This document shows, piece by piece, positions 13,075 to 26,900 of a DNA stretch of 64,000 nucleotides. The stretch is from positions 79,501 to 143,500 of the forward strand of contig CASBPS010000080.1 in NCBI GenBank assembly GCA_949126835.1, written 5' to 3'. Both the position numbers and the translations under genes were made by a program. Source of the stretch: Anisus vortex. Lineage: Eukaryota > Mollusca > Gastropoda > Planorbidae. The notes under the pieces were generated by a model. The model was not told the origin of the DNA. It worked only from the letters and a program-made list of their open reading frames with translations, and made no database searches. Each line of letters opens with the position of its first letter. The first letter of the stretch is position 1.

Positions 13075-16000
13075 GTTTTGGCTTCTTATCTGGCCGTACA
13101 AGGACTTAAAAAGCAGATTTGTTGTTTTGGCTTCTCCACAAACCGTACAACGACTTGACTAGCAGATTTTTGGTAATGGTGCTTCTGTTCTGGCCGTACA
13201 ACGACTTGAATAGCAGATTTGTAGTTTTGGCTTCTCTTTTCGCCGTAATACAGCAGATTTGTGGTTTTGGCTTCTCTACTGGCCGTACAAAAGCAGATTT
13301 GTGGTTTTGGCTTCTCCAGAAACCGTACAACGACTTGAAAAGCAGATTTCTGGTTTTGGCTCCTTTTCTGGCCGTACAAAAGCAGATTTGAGGTTTTGGC
13401 TTTTCCACAATCCGTACAACGACTTGAATAGCAGATTTCTTGTTTTGGCTTCTTTTCTGGCCGTACAACGACTTGAAAAGAAGATTTCTAGTTTTAGCTT
13501 CTCTTTTGGCCGTAACACAGCAGATTTATGGTTTTGGCTTCTCTTTTGGCCGTAAAACAGCAGATTTGTGGTTTTGGCTCCTTTTCTGGCCGTAAAACAG
13601 CAGATTTCTGGTTTTGGCTTTTTTTTGGCCGTACAACGACTTGAAAAGAAGATTTGTGGTTTCAGCTTCTCTTTTGGCTGTAACACAGCAGATTTGTGGT
13701 TTTGGCTCTCTCCACAAACCGTACAACGACTTGAATAGAAGATTTCTAGTTTTGGCTTCTTTTCTGGCCGTACAAGGACTTAAAAAGCAGATTTGTTGTT
13801 TTGGCTTCTCCACAAACCGTACAACGACTTGACTAGCAGATTTGTGGTAATAGTGCTTCTGTTCTGGCCGTACAACGACTTGAATAGCAGATTTGTGGTT
13901 TTGGCTTCTCTTTTCGCCGTAATACAGCAGATTTGTGGTTTTGGCTTCTCTACTAGCCGTACAAAAGCAGATTTGTGGTTTTGGCTTCTCCAGAAACCGT
14001 ACAACGACTTGAAAAGCAGATTTCTGGTTTTGGCTCCTTTTCTGGCCGTACAAAAGCAGATTTGTGGTTTTGGCTTTTCCACAATCCGTACAACGACTTG
14101 AATAGCAGCTTTCTTGTTTTGGCTTCTTTTCTGGCCGTACAACGACTTGACAAGAAGATTTGTGGTTTTAGCTTCTCTTTTGGACGTAACACAGCAGATT
14201 TATGGTTTTGGCTCTCTCCATAAACCGTACAACGACTTGAATAGCAGATTTCTAGTTTTGGCTTTTTTTCTGGCCGTACAGGGACTTAAAAAGCAGATTT
14301 GTTGTTTTGTCTTCTCAACAAACCGTACAACGACTTGACTAGCAGATTTGTGGTAATGGTGCTTCTGTTCTGGCCGTACAACGACTTGAAAAGCAGATTT
14401 GTGGTTTTGGCTTCTCTTTTCGCCGTATACAGCAGATTTGTGGTTTTGGCTTCTCTACTAGCCGTACAAAAGCAGATTTGTGGTTTTGGCTTCTCCAGAA
14501 ACCGTACAACGACTTGAAAAGCAGATTTCTGGTTTTGGCTCCTTTTCTGGCCGTACAAAAGCAGATTTGTGGTTTTGGCTTTTCCACAATCCGTACAACG
14601 ACTTGAATAGCAGATTTCTAGTTTTGGCTTCTTTTCTGGCCGTACAAGGACTTAAAAAGCAGATTTGTTGTATTGGCTTCTCAACAAACCGTACAACGAC
14701 TTGACTAGCAGATTTGTGGTAATGGTGCTTCTGTTCTGGCCGTTTAACGACTTGAATAGCAGATTTGTAGTTTTGGCTTCTCTTTTCGCCGTAATACAGC
14801 ATATTTGTTGTTTTGGCTTCTCTACTGGCCGTACAAAAGCAGATTTGTGGTTTTGGCTTCTCCAGAAACCGTACAAAGACTTGAAAAGCAGATTTCTGGT
14901 TTTGGCTCCTTTTCTGGCCGTACAAAAACAGATTTATGGTTTTGGCTCTCTCCACAAACCGTACAACGACTTAAATAGCAGATTTCTAGTTTTGGCTTCT
15001 TTTCTGGCCGTACAAGGACTTAAAAAGCAGATTTGTTGTTTTGGCTTCTCCACAAACCGTACAACGACTTGACTAGCAGATTTGTGCTAATGGTGCTTAT
15101 GTTCTGGCCGTACAACGACTTGAATAGCAGATTTGTGGTTTTGGCTTCTCTTTTCGCCGTAATACAGCAGATTTGTGGTTTTGGCTTCTCTACTGGCCGT
15201 ACAAAAGCAGATTTGTGGTTTTGGCTTCTCCAGAAACCGTACAACGACTTGAAAGCAGATTTCTGGTTTTGGCTCCTATTCTGGCCGTACAAAAGCAGAT
15301 TTGTGGTTTTGGCTTTTCCACAATCCGTACAACGACTTGAATAGCAGATTTCTTGTTTTGGCTTCTTTTCTAACCGTAAAACAGCAGATTTATGGTTTTG
15401 GCTTCTCTACTGGCCGTACAAAAGCAGATTTGTGGTTTTGGCGTTTCCACAGTCCGTACAACGACTTGAATAGCAGATTTCTTGTTTTGGCTCCTTTTCT
15501 GGCCGTAAAACAGCAGATTTCTGGTTTTGGCTTTTTTTCTGGCCGTACAACGACTTGAAAAAAAGATTTGTGGTTTCAGCTTCTCTTTTGGCCGTAACAC
15601 AGCAGATTTGTGGTTTTGGCTCTCTCCACAAACCGTACAACGACTTAAATAGCAGATTTCTAGTTTTGGCTTCCTTTCTGGCCGTACAAGGACTTAAAAA
15701 GCAGATTTGTTGTTTTGGCTTCTCCACAAACCGTACAACGACTTGACTAGCAGATTTGTAATAATGGTGCTTCTGTTCTGGCCGTACAACGACTTGAATA
15801 GCAGATTTGTAGTTTTGGCTTCTCTTTTCGCCGTAATACAGCAGATTTGTGGTTTTGGCTTCTCTACTAGCCGTACAAAAGCAGATTTGTGGTTTTGGCT
15901 TCTCCAGAAACCGTACAACGACTTGAAAAGCAGATTTTTGGTTTTGGCTCCTTTTCTGGCCGTACAAAAGCAGATTTGTTGTTTTGGCTTCTCCACAAAC

Positions 16001-18715
16001 CGTACAACGACTTGACTAGCAGATTTGTGGTAATGGTGCTTCTGTTCTGGCCGTACAACGACTTGAATAGCAGATTTGTGGTTTTGGCTTCTCTTTTCGC
16101 CGTAATACAGCAGATTTGTAATTTTTTGTCTGCTCTACTAGCCGTACAAAAGCAGATTTGTGGTTTTGGCTTCTCCAGAAACCGTACAACGACTTGACAA
16201 GAAGATTTGTGGTTTTAGCTTCTCTTTTGGCCGTAACACAGCAGATTTATGGTTTTGGCTCTCTCAACAAACTGTACAACGACTTGAAAAGCAGATTTCT
16301 TGTTTTGGCTTCTTTTCTGGCCATAAAACAGCAGATTTATGGTTTTGGCTTTCTCCACAAACCGTACAACGACTTGAATAGCAGATTTCTAGTTTTGGCT
16401 TCTTTTCTGGCCGTACAAGGACTTAAAAAGCAGATTTGTTGTTTTGGCTTCTCCACAAACCGTACAACGACATGACTAGCAGATTTGTGGTAATGGTGCT
16501 TGTGTTCTGGCCGTACAACGACTTGAATAGCAGATTTGTGGTTTTGGCTTCTCCAGAAACCGTACAACGACTTGAAAAGCAGATTTCTGGTTTTGGCTCT
16601 TTTTATGGCCGTACAAAAGCAGATTTGTGGTTTTGGCTTTTTCACAATCCGTACAACGACTTGAATGGCAGATTTCTTGTTTTGGCTTCTTTTCTAACCG
16701 TAAAACAGCAGATTTGTGGTTTTGGCTTCTCTACTGGCCGTACAAAAGCAGATTTGTGGTTTTGGCTTCTCCAGAAACCGTACAACGACTTGAAAAGCAG
16801 ATTTCTTGTTTTGGCTTCTTTTCTGGCCGTACAAAAGCAGATTTGTGGTTTTGGCTTTTCCACAATCCGTACAACGACTTGAATAGCAGATTTCTTGTTT
16901 TGGCTTCTTTTCTGGCCGTACAACGACTTGACAAGAAGATTTGTGGTTTTAGCTTCTCTTTTGGCCGTAAAACAGCAGATTTATGGTTTTGGCTCTCTCC
17001 ACAAACCGTACAACGACTTGAATAGCAGATTTCTAGTTTTGGCTTTTTTTCTGGCCGTACAAGGACTTAAAAAGCAGATTTGTTGTTTTGGCTTCTCAAC
17101 AAACCGTACAACGATCTGACTAGCAGATTTGTGGTAATGGTGCTTCTGTTCTGGCCGTACAACGACTTGAATAGCAGATTTGTGGTTTTGGCTTCTCTTT
17201 TCTAACCGTAAAACAGCAGATTTGTGGTTTTGGCTTCTCTACTGGCCGTACAAAAGCAGATTTGTGGTTTTGGCGTTTCCACAGTCCGTACAACGACTTG
17301 AATAGCAGATTTCTTGTTTTGGCTCCTTTTCTGGCCGTACAACGACTTGAAAAGAAGATTTGTGGTTTTAGCTTCTCTTTTGGCCGTAACACAGCAGATT
17401 TATGGTTTTCGCTTCTCTTTTGGCCGTAAAACAGCAGATTTGTCGTTTTGGCTCCTTTTCTGGCCGTAAAACAGCAGATTTCTGGTTTTGTCTTTTTTTC
17501 TGGCCGTACAACGACTTGAAAAGAAGATTTGTGGTTTCAGCTTCTCTTTTGGCCGTAACACAGCAGATTTGTGGTTTTGGCTCTCTCCACAAACCGTACA
17601 ACGACTTGAATAGCAGATTTCTAGTTTTGGCTTCTTTTCTGGCCGTACAAGGACTTAAAAAGCAGATTTGTTGTTTTGGCTTCTCCGCAAACCGTACAAC
17701 GACTTGACTAGCAGATTTGTGGTAATGGTGCTTCTGTTCTGGCCGTACAACGACTTTAATAGCAGATTTGTGGTTTTGGCTTCTCTTTTCGCCGTAATAC
17801 ATCAGATTTGTGGTTTTGGCTACTCTACTAGCCGTACAAAAGCAGATTTGTGGTTTTGGCTTCTCCAGAAACCGTACAACGACTTGAAAAGCAGATTTCT
17901 GGTTTTGGCTCCTTTTCTGGCCGTACAAAAGCAGATTTGTGGTTTTGACTTTTCCAAAATCCGTACAACGACTTGAATAGCAGATTTCTTGTTTTGGCTT
18001 CTTTTCTGGCCGTACAACGACTTGACAAGAAGTTTTGTGGTTTTAGCTTCTCTTTTGGCCGTAACACAGCAGATTTATGGTTTTGGCTCTCTCCACAAAC
18101 CGTACAACGACTTGAATAGCAGATTTCTAGTTTTGGCTTTTTTTCTGGCCGTACAAGAACAAAAAGCAGATTTGTTGTTTTGGCTTCTCAACAAACCGTA
18201 CAACGATCTGACTAGCAGATTTGTGGTAATGGTGCTTCTGTTCTGGCCGCTCAACGACTTGAATAGCAGATTTGTGGTTTTGGCTTCTCTTTTCGCCGTA
18301 ATACAGCAGATTTGTGGTTTTGGCTTCTCTACTGGCCGTACAAAAGCAGATTTGTGGTTTTGGCGTTTCCACAGTCCGTACAACGACTTGAATAGCAGAT
18401 TTCTTGTTTTGGCTCCTTTTCTGGCCGTACAACGACTTGAAAAGAAGATTTGTGGTTTTAGCTTCTCTTTTGGCCGTAACACAGCAGATTTATGGTTTTG
18501 GCTTCTCTTTTGGCCGTAAAACAGCAGATTTGTTGTTTTGGCTCCTTTTCTGGCCGTAAAACAGCAGATTTCTGAATTTAGCTTTTTTTCTGGCCGTACA
18601 ACGACTTGAAAAGAAGATTTGTGGTTTCAGCTTCTCTTTTGGCCGTAACACAGCAGATTTGTGGTTTTGGCTCTCTCCACAAACCGTACAACGACTTGAA
18701 TAGCAGATTTCTAGT
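13075..18715 (+). repeat. Composite block M1 (first of three long copies)
   Basis: Module starts include 13113, 13787, 14293, 14659, 15027 and 15701, with intervals of 674, 506, 366, 368 and 674. The block matches 23,194-28,249 (offset 10,119 on the left, then 9,534 and 9,532) and, from about 13,585 to 17,390, matches 59,080-63,010 (offset 45,495, then 45,493, then 45,622). Private marks shared by copies include CAGCTTTCTTG near 14106, GGACGTAACAC near 14172, GGCCATAAAACAG near 16320 and TTTGTAATAATGG near 15755. Ends are approximate. Confidence 0.85.
16110..16151 (+). repeat. Aberrant 42-bp short monomer
   Basis: The core reads GTAATTTTTTGTCTGCTC where the usual short monomer has GTGGTTTTGGCTTCTC, giving 42 bp. 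The corresponding monomers at about 20,510, 25,642 and 61,605 read GTGGTTTTGTCTTCTC, so this form exists only in M1. It is the most altered single monomer I found. Confidence 0.85.
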
Positions 18716-19100
18716 TTTGGCTTCTCTACTGGCCGTACAAAAGCAGATTTGTGGTTTTGGCTTCTCCAGAAACCGTACAACGACTGTAAAAGCAGATTTC
18801 TGGTTTTTGCTTCTCTTTTGGCCTTAAAACAGCAGATTTGTGGTTTTGGCTTCTTTTCTGGCCGTACAAAAGCAGATTTGTGGTTTTGGCTTTTTTTCTG
18901 GCCGTACAACGACTTGAAAAGAAGATTTGTGGTTTCAGCTTCTCTTTTGGCCGTATCACAGCAGATTTGTGGTTTTGGCTCTCTCCACAAACCGTACAAC
19001 GACTTGAATAGCAGATTTCTAGTTTTGGCTTCTTTTCTAGCCGTACAGGGACTTAAAAAGCAGATTTGTTGTTTTGGCTTCTCCACAAACCGTACAAGCT
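18715..19100 (+). repeat. Short copied segment carrying the GACTGTAAAAG variant
   Basis: This segment shares ACGACTGTAAAAGCAG, GTTTTTGCTTCTC, GGCCTTAAAACAG and CCGTATCACAG with about 20,530-20,890 (offset 1,807) and with 11,930-12,290. It ends at a GTACAAGCTTTGACTAACAG joint near 19,095, one base different from GTACAAGTTTTGAC at 12,297 and 20,900. It lies between M1 and the next copied block. Confidence 0.78.
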
Positions 19101-20590
19101 TTGACTAACAGATTTGTGGTAATGGTGCTTCTGTTCTGGCCGTTTAACGACTTGAATAGCAGATTTGTAGTTTTGGCTTCTCTTTTCGCCGTAATACAGC
19201 AGATTTGTTGTTTTGGCTTCTCTACTGGCCGTACAAAAGCAGATTTGTGGTTTTGGCTTCTCCAGAAACCGTACAAAGACTTGAAAAGCAGATTTCTGGT
19301 TTTGGCTCCTTTTCTGGCCGTACAAAAACAGATTTATGGTTTTGGCTCTCTCCACAAACCGTACAACGACTTAAATAGCAGATTTCTAGTTTTGGCTTCT
19401 TTTCTGGCCGTACAAGGACTTAAAAAGCAGATTTGTTGTTTTGGCTTCTCCACAAACCGTACAACGACTTGACTAGCAGATTTGTGCTAATGGTGCTTAT
19501 GTTCTGGCCGTACAACGACTTGAATAGCAGATTTGTGGTTTTGGCTTCTCTTTTCGCCGTAATACAGCAGATTTGTGGTTTTGGCTTCTCTACTGGCCGT
19601 ACAAAAGCAGATTTGTGGTTTTGGCTTCTCCAGAAACCGTACAACGACTTGAAAGCAGATTTCTGGTTTTGGCTCCTATTCTGGCCGTACAAAAGCAGAT
19701 TTGTGGTTTTGGCTTTTCCACAATCCGTACAACGACTTAAATAGCAGATTTCTTGTTTTGGCTTCTTTTCTAACCGTAAAACAGCAGATTTATGGTTTTG
19801 GCTTCTCTACTGGCCGTACAAAAGCAGATTTGTGGTTTTGGCGTTTCCACAGTCCGTACAACGACTTGAATAGCAGATTTCTTGTTTTGGCTCCTTTTCT
19901 GGCCGTAAAACAGCAGATTTCTGGTTTTGGCTTTTTTTCTGGCCGTACAACGACTTGAAAAAAAGATTTGTGGTTTCAGCTTCTCTTTTGGCCGTAACAC
20001 AGCAGATTTGTGGTTTTGGCTCTCTCCACAAACCGTACAACGACTTAAATAGCAGATTTCTAGTTTTGGCTTCCTTTCTGGCCGTACAAGGACTTAAAAA
20101 GCAGATTTGTTGTTTTGGCTTCTCCACAAACCGTACAACGACTTGACTAGCAGATTTGTAATAATGGTGCTTCTGTTCTGGCCGTACAACGACTTGAATA
20201 GCAGATTTGTAGTTTTGGCTTCTCTTTTCGCCGTAATACAGCAGATTTGTGGTTTTGGCTTCTCTACTAGCCGTACAAAAGCAGATTTGTGGTTTTGGCT
20301 TCTCCAGAAACCGTACAACGACTTGAAAAGCAGATTTTTGGTTTTGGCTCCTTTTCTGGCCGTACAAAAGCAGATTTGTTGTTTTGGCTTCTCCACAAAC
20401 CGTACAACGACTTGACTAGCAGATTTGTGGTAATGGTGCTTCTGTTCTGGCCGTACAACGACTTGAATAGCAGATTTGTGGTTTTGGCTTCTCTTTTCGC
20501 CGTAATACAGCAGATTTGTGGTTTTGTCTTCTCTACTAGCCGTACAAAAGCAGATTTGTGGTTTTGGCTTCTCCAGAAACCGTACAACGA
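19100..20590 (+). repeat. Copy of 14,700-16,190 (offset 4,400)
   Basis: Landmarks at 15033, 15301, 15707 and 15889 recur at 19433, 19701, 20107 and 20289, each 4,400 bases on. Rare marks travel with it, including CCGTTTAACGAC, TTTGTGCTAATGGTGC, the 48-bp monomer ACTTGAAAGCAG, TTCCTTTCTGG and TTTGTAATAATGG. The match ends where this copy has CGACTGTAAAAG and M1 has CGACTTGACAAG. Confidence 0.83.
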
Positions 20591-21570
20591 CTGTAAAAGC
20601 AGATTTCTGGTTTTTGCTTCTCTTTTGGCCTTAAAACAGCAGATTTGTGGTTTTGGCTTCTTTTCTGGCCGTACAAAAGCAGATTTGTGGTTTTGGCTTT
20701 TTTTCTGGCCGTACAACGACTTGAAAAGAAGATTTGTGGTTTCAGCTTCTCTTTTGGCCGTATCACAGCAGATTTGTGGTTTTGGCTCTCTCCACAAACC
20801 GTACAACGACTTGAATAGCAGATTTCTAGTTTTGGCTTCTTTTCTGGCCGTACAGGGACTTAAAAAGCAGATTTGTTGTTTTGGCTTCTCCACAAACCGT
20901 ACAAGTTTTGACTAACAGATTTGTGGTAATGGTGCTTCTGTTCTGGCCGTACAACGACTTGAATAGCAGATTTGTGGTTTTGGCTTCTCCTTTCGCCGTA
21001 ATACAGCATATTTGTAGTTTTGGCTTCTCTACTGGCCGTACAAAAGCAGATTTGTGGTTTTGGCTTCTCCAGAAACCGTACAACGACTGTAAAAGCAGAT
21101 TTCTGGTTTTTGCTTCTCTTTTGGCCTTAAAACAGCAGATTTGTGGTTTTGGCTCCTTTTCTGGCCGTACAAAAGCAGATTTGTGGATTTGGCTTTTGGT
21201 ACAACGACTTGAATAGCAGATTTCTTGTTTTGGCTTCTTTTCTGGTCGTAAAACAGCAGATTTATGATTTTGGCTCTCTCCACAAACCGTACAACGACTT
21301 GAATAGCAGATTTCTAGTTTTGGCTTCTTATCTGGCCGTACAAGGACTTAAAAAGCAGATTTGTTGTTTTTGGAGAACCGTACAACGACTTGACTAGCAG
21401 ATTTGTGGTAATGGTGCTTCTGTTCTGGCCGTACAACGACTTGAATAGCAGATTTGTGGTTTTGGCATCTCTTTTCGCCGTAATACAGCAGATTTGTGGT
21501 TTTGGCTTCTCTACTGGTCGTACAAAAGCAGATTTGTGGTTTTGGCTTCTCCAGAAACCGTACAACGTCT
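20540..21570 (+). repeat. Copy of 11,940-12,970 (offset 8,602)
   Basis: Landmarks at 12224, 12279, 12427, 12541 and 12712 recur 8,602 bases on. It includes the 488-bp module (20867-21354), CTCCTTTCGCCG, CAGCATATTTGTAG, TTTGTGGATTTGG and GGTCGTAAAACAG. The right end of the match falls inside the 482-bp module starting at 21355. Confidence 0.82.
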
Positions 21571-23980
21571 GTAAAAGCAGATTTCTGGTTTTTGCTTCTC
21601 TTTTGGCCTTAAAACAGCAGATTTGTGGTTTTGGCTCCTTTTCTGGCCGTACAAAAGCAGATTTGTGGTTTTGGCTTTTGGTACAACGACTTGAATAGCA
21701 GATTTCTTGTTTTGGCTTCTTTTCTGGCCGAAAAACAGCAGATTTATGGTTTTGGCTCTCTCCACAAACCGTACAACGACTTGAATAGCAGATTTCTAGT
21801 TTTGGCTTCTTATCTGGCCGTACAAGGACTTAAAAAGCAGATTTGTTGTTTTGGCTTCTCCACAAACCGTACAACGACTTGACTAGCAGATTTTTGGTAA
21901 TGGTGCTTCTGTTCTGGCCGTACAACGACTTGAATAGCAGATTTGTAGTTTTGGCTTCTCTTTTCGCCGTAATACAGCAGATTTGTGGTTTTGGCTTCTC
22001 TACTGGCCGTACAAAAGCAGATTTGTGGTTTTGGCTTCTCCAGAAACCGTACAACGACTTGAAAAGCAGATTTCTGGTTTTGGCTCCTTTTCTGGCCGTA
22101 CAAAAGCAGATTTGAGGTTTTGGCTTTTCCACAATCCGTACAACGACTTGAATAGCAGATTTCTTGTTTTGGCTTCTTTTCTGGCCGTACAACGACTTGA
22201 AAAGAAGATTTCTAGTTTTAGCTTCTCTTTTGGCCGTAACACAGCAGATTTATGGTTTTGGCTTCTCTTTTGGCCGTAAAACAGCAGATTTGTGGTTTTG
22301 GCTCCTTTTCTGGCCGTAAAACAGCAGATTTCTGGTTTTGGCTTTTTTTTGGCCGTACAACGACTTGAAAAGAAGATTTGTGGTTTCAGCTTCTCTTTTG
22401 GCTGTAACACAGCAGATTTGTGGTTTTGGCTCTCTCCACAAACCGTACAACGACTTGAATAGAAGATTTCTAGTTTTGGCTTCTTTTCTGGCCGTACAAG
22501 GACTTAAAAAGCAGATTTGTTGTTTTGGCTTCTCCACAAACCGTACAACGACTTGACTAGCAGATTTGTGGTAATAGTGCTTCTGTTCTGGCCGTACAAC
22601 GACTTGAATAGCAGATTTCTTGTTTTGGCTTCTTTTCTGGTCGTAAAACAGCAGATTTATGATTTTGGCTCTCTCCACAAACCGTACAACGACTTGAATA
22701 GCAGATTTCTAGTTTTGGCTTCTTATCTGGCCGTACAAGGACTTAAAAAGCAGATTTGTTGTTTTTGGAGAACCGTACAACGACTTGACTAGCAGATTTG
22801 TGGTAATGGTGCTTCTGTTCTGGCCGTACAACGACTTGAATAGCAGATTTGTGGTTTTGGCATCTCTTTTCGCCGTAATACAGCAGATTTGTGGTTTTGG
22901 CTTCTCTACTGGTCGTACAAAAGCAGATTTGTGGTTTTGGCTTCTCCAGAAACCGTACAACGTCTGTAAAAGCAGATTTCTGGTTTTTGCTTCTCTTTTG
23001 GCCTTAAAACAGCAGATTTGTGGTTTTGGCTCCTTTTCTGGCCGTACAAAAGCAGATTTGTGGTTTTGGCTTTTGGTACAACGACTTGAATAGCAGATTT
23101 CTTGTTTTGGCTTCTTTTCTGGCCGAAAAACAGCAGATTTATGGTTTTGGCTCTCTCCACAAACCGTACAACGACTTGAATAGCAGATTTCTAGTTTTGG
23201 CTTCTTATCTGGCCGTACAAGGACTTAAAAAGCAGATTTGTTGTTTTGGCTTCTCCACAAACCGTACAACGACTTGACTAGCAGATTTTTGGTAATGGTG
23301 CTTCTGTTCTGGCCGTACAACGACTTGAATAGCAGATTTGTAGTTTTGGCTTCTCTTTTCGCCGTAATACAGCAGATTTGTGGTTTTGGCTTCTCTACTG
23401 GCCGTACAAAAGCAGATTTGTGGTTTTGGCTTCTCCAGAAACCGTACAACGACTTGAAAAGCAGATTTCTGGTTTTGGCTCCTTTTCTGGCCGTACAAAA
23501 GCAGATTTGAGGTTTTGGCTTTTCCACAATCCGTACAACGACTTGAATAGCAGATTTCTTGTTTTGGCTTCTTTTCTGGCCGTACAACGACTTGAAAAGA
23601 AGATTTCTAGTTTTAGCTTCTCTTTTGGCCGTAACACAGCAGATTTATGGTTTTGGCTTCTCTTTTGGCCGTAAAACAGCAGATTTGTGGTTTTGGCTCC
23701 TTTTCTGGCCGTAAAACAGCAGATTTCTGGTTTTGGCTTTTTTTTGGCCGTACAACGACTTGAAAAGAAGATTTGTGGTTTCAGCTTCTCTTTTGGCTGT
23801 AACACAGCAGATTTGTGGTTTTGGCTCTCTCCACAAACCGTACAACGACTTGAATAGAAGATTTCTAGTTTTGGCTTCTTTTCTGGCCGTACAAGGACTT
23901 AAAAAGCAGATTTGTTGTTTTGGCTTCTCCACAAACCGTACAACGACTTGACTAGCAGATTTGTGGTAATAGTGCTTCTG
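21190..23980 (+). repeat. Tandem duplication with period 1,395 bp
   Basis: Module starts 21355, 21837 and 22511 recur as 22750, 23232 and 23906. The period is 482 + 674 + 239. The second copy begins where a marker monomer is fused to GCAGATTTCTTG near 22,610, so the 239-bp interval is a truncated module and marks the duplication joint. Both copies carry TTTGAGGTTTTGG, GGCTGTAACAC and GAATAGAAGATTTC. Confidence 0.87.
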
Positions 23981-26900
23981 TTCTGGCCGTACAACGACTT
24001 GAATAGCAGATTTGTGGTTTTGGCTTCTCTTTTCGCCGTAATACAGCAGATTTGTAGTTTTGGCTTCTCTACTAGCCGTACAAAAGCAGATTTGTGGTAT
24101 TGGCTTCTCCAGAAACCGTACAACGACTTGAAAAGCAGATTTCTGGTTTTGGCTCCTTTTCTGGCCGTACAAAAGCAGATTTGTGGTTTTGGCTTTTCCA
24201 CAATCCGTACAACGACTTGAATAGCAGCTTTCTTGTTTTGGCTTCTTTTCTGGCCGTACAACGACTTGACAAGAAGATTTGTGGTTTTAGCTTCTCTTTT
24301 GGACGTAACACAGCAGATTTATGGTTTTGGCTCTCTCCATAAACCGTACAACGACTTGAATAGCAGATTTCTAGTTTTGGCTTTTTTTCTGGCCGTACAG
24401 GGACTTAAAAAGCAGATTTGTTGTTTTGTCTTCTCAACAAACCGTACAACGACTTGACTAGCAGATTTGTGGTAATGGTGCTTCTGTTCTGGCCGTACAA
24501 CGACTTGAAAAGCAGATTTGTGGTTTTGGCTTCTCTTTTCGCCGTATACAGCAGATTTGTGGTTTTGGCTTCTCTACTAGCCGTACAAAAGCAGATTTGT
24601 GGTTTTGGCTTCTCCAGAAACCGTACAACGACTTGAAAAGCAGATTTCTGGTTTTGGCTCCTTTTCTGGCCGTACAAAAGCAGATTTGTGGTTTTGGCTT
24701 TTCCACAATCCGTACAACGACTTGAATAGCAGATTTCTAGTTTTGGCTTCTTTTCTGGCCGTACAAGGACTTAAAAAGCAGATTTGTTGTATTGGCTTCT
24801 CAACAAACCGTACAACGACTTGACTAGCAGATTTGTGGTAATGGTGCTTCTGTTCTGGCCGTTTAACGACTTGAATAGCAGATTTCTTGTTTTGGCTTCT
24901 TTTCTAACCGTAAAACAGCAGATTTATGGTTTTGGCTTCTCTACTGGCCGTACAAAAGCAGATTTGTGGTTTTGGCGTTTCCACAGTCCGTACAACGACT
25001 TGAATAGCAGATTTCTTGTTTTGGCTCCTTTTCTGGCCGTAAAACAGCAGATTTCTGGTTTTGGCTTTTTTTCTGGCCGTACAACGACTTGAAAAAAAGA
25101 TTTGTGGTTTCAGCTTCTCTTTTGGCCGTAACACAGCAGATTTGTGGTTTTGGCTCTCTCCACAAACCGTACAACGACTTAAATAGCAGATTTCTAGTTT
25201 TGGCTTCCTTTCTGGCCGTACAAGGACTTAAAAAGCAGATTTGTTGTTTTGGCTTCTCCACAAACCGTACAACGACTTGACTAGCAGATTTGTAATAATG
25301 GTGCTTCTGTTCTGGCCGTACAACGACTTGAATAGCAGATTTGTGGTTTTGGCTTCTCTTTTCGCCGTAATACAGCAGATTTGTGGTTTTGGCGTCTCTA
25401 CTAGCCGTACAAAAGCAGATTTGTGGTTTTGGCTTCTCCAGAAACCGTACAACGACTTGAAAAGCAGATTTCTGGTTTTGGCTCCTTTTCTGGCCGTACA
25501 AAAGCAGATTTGTTGTTTTGGCTTCTCCACAAACCGTACAACGACTTGACTAGCAGATTTGTGGTAATGGTGCTTCTGTTCTGGCCGTACAACGACTTGA
25601 ATAGCAGATTTGTGGTTTTGGCTTCTCTTTTCGCCGTAATACAGCAGATTTGTGGTTTTGTCTTCTCTACTAGCCGTACAAAAGCAGATTTGTGGTTTTG
25701 GCTTCTCCAGAAACCGTACAACAACTTGACAAGAAGATTTGTGGTTTTAGCTTCTCTTTTGGCCGTAACACAGCAGATTTATGGTTTTGGCTCTCTCAAC
25801 AAACTGTACAACGACTTGAAAAGCAGATTTCTTGTTTTGGCTTCTTTTCTGGCCATAAAACAGCAGATTTATGGTTTTGGCTTTCTCCACAAACCGTACA
25901 ACGACTTGAATAGCAGATTTCTAGTTTTGGCTTCTTTTCTGGCCGTACAAGGACTTAAAAAGCAGATTTGTTGTTTTGGCTTCTCCACAAACGGTACAAC
26001 GACTTGACTAGCAGATTTGTGGTAATGGTGCTTGTGTTCTGGCCGTACAACGACTTGAATAGCAGATTTGTGGTTTTGGCTTCTCCAGAAACCGTACAAC
26101 GACTTGAAAAGCAGATTTCTGGTTTTGGCTCTTTTTATGGCCGTACAAAAGCAGATTTGTGGTTTTGGCTTTTTCACAATCCGTACAACGACTTGAATGG
26201 CAGATTTCTTGTTTTGGCTTCTTTTCTAACCGTAAAACAGCAGATTTGTGGTTTTGGCTTCTCTACTGGCCGTACAAAAGCAGATTTGTGGTTTTGGCTT
26301 CTCCAGAAACCGTACAACGACTTGAAAAGCAGATTTCTTGTTTTGGCTTCTTTTCTGGCCGTACAAAAGCAGATTTGTGGTTTTGGCTTTTCCACAATCC
26401 GTACAACGACTTGAATAGCAGATTTCTTGTTTTGGCTTCTTTTCTGGCCGTACAACGACTTGACAGGAAGATTTGTGGTTTTAGCTTCTCTTTTGGCCGT
26501 AAAACAGCAGATTTATGGTTTTGGCTCTCTCCACAAACCGTACAACGACTTGAATAGCAGATTTCTAGTTTTGGCTTTTTTTCTGGCCGTACAAGGACTT
26601 AAAAAGCAGATTTGTTGTTTTGGCTTCTCAACAAACCGTACAACGATCTGACTAGCAGATTTGTGGTAATGGTGCTTCTGTTCTGGCCGTACAACGACTT
26701 GAATAGCAGATTTGTGGTTTTGGCTTCTCTTTTCTAACCGTAAAACAGCAGATTTGTGGTTTTGGCTTCTCTACTGGCCGTACAAAAGCAGATTTGTGGT
26801 TTTGGCGTTTCCACAGTCCGTACAACGACTTGAATAGCAGATTTCTTGTTTTGGCTCCTTTTCTGGCCGTACAACGACTTGAAAAGAAGATTTGTGGTTT

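Noticed and set aside
16080..16160. Insertion of foreign sequence at the aberrant monomer
   Set aside because: Its flanks and most of its bases still align to a standard short monomer; the change is a cluster of substitutions and two extra bases, not an insertion of other DNA.
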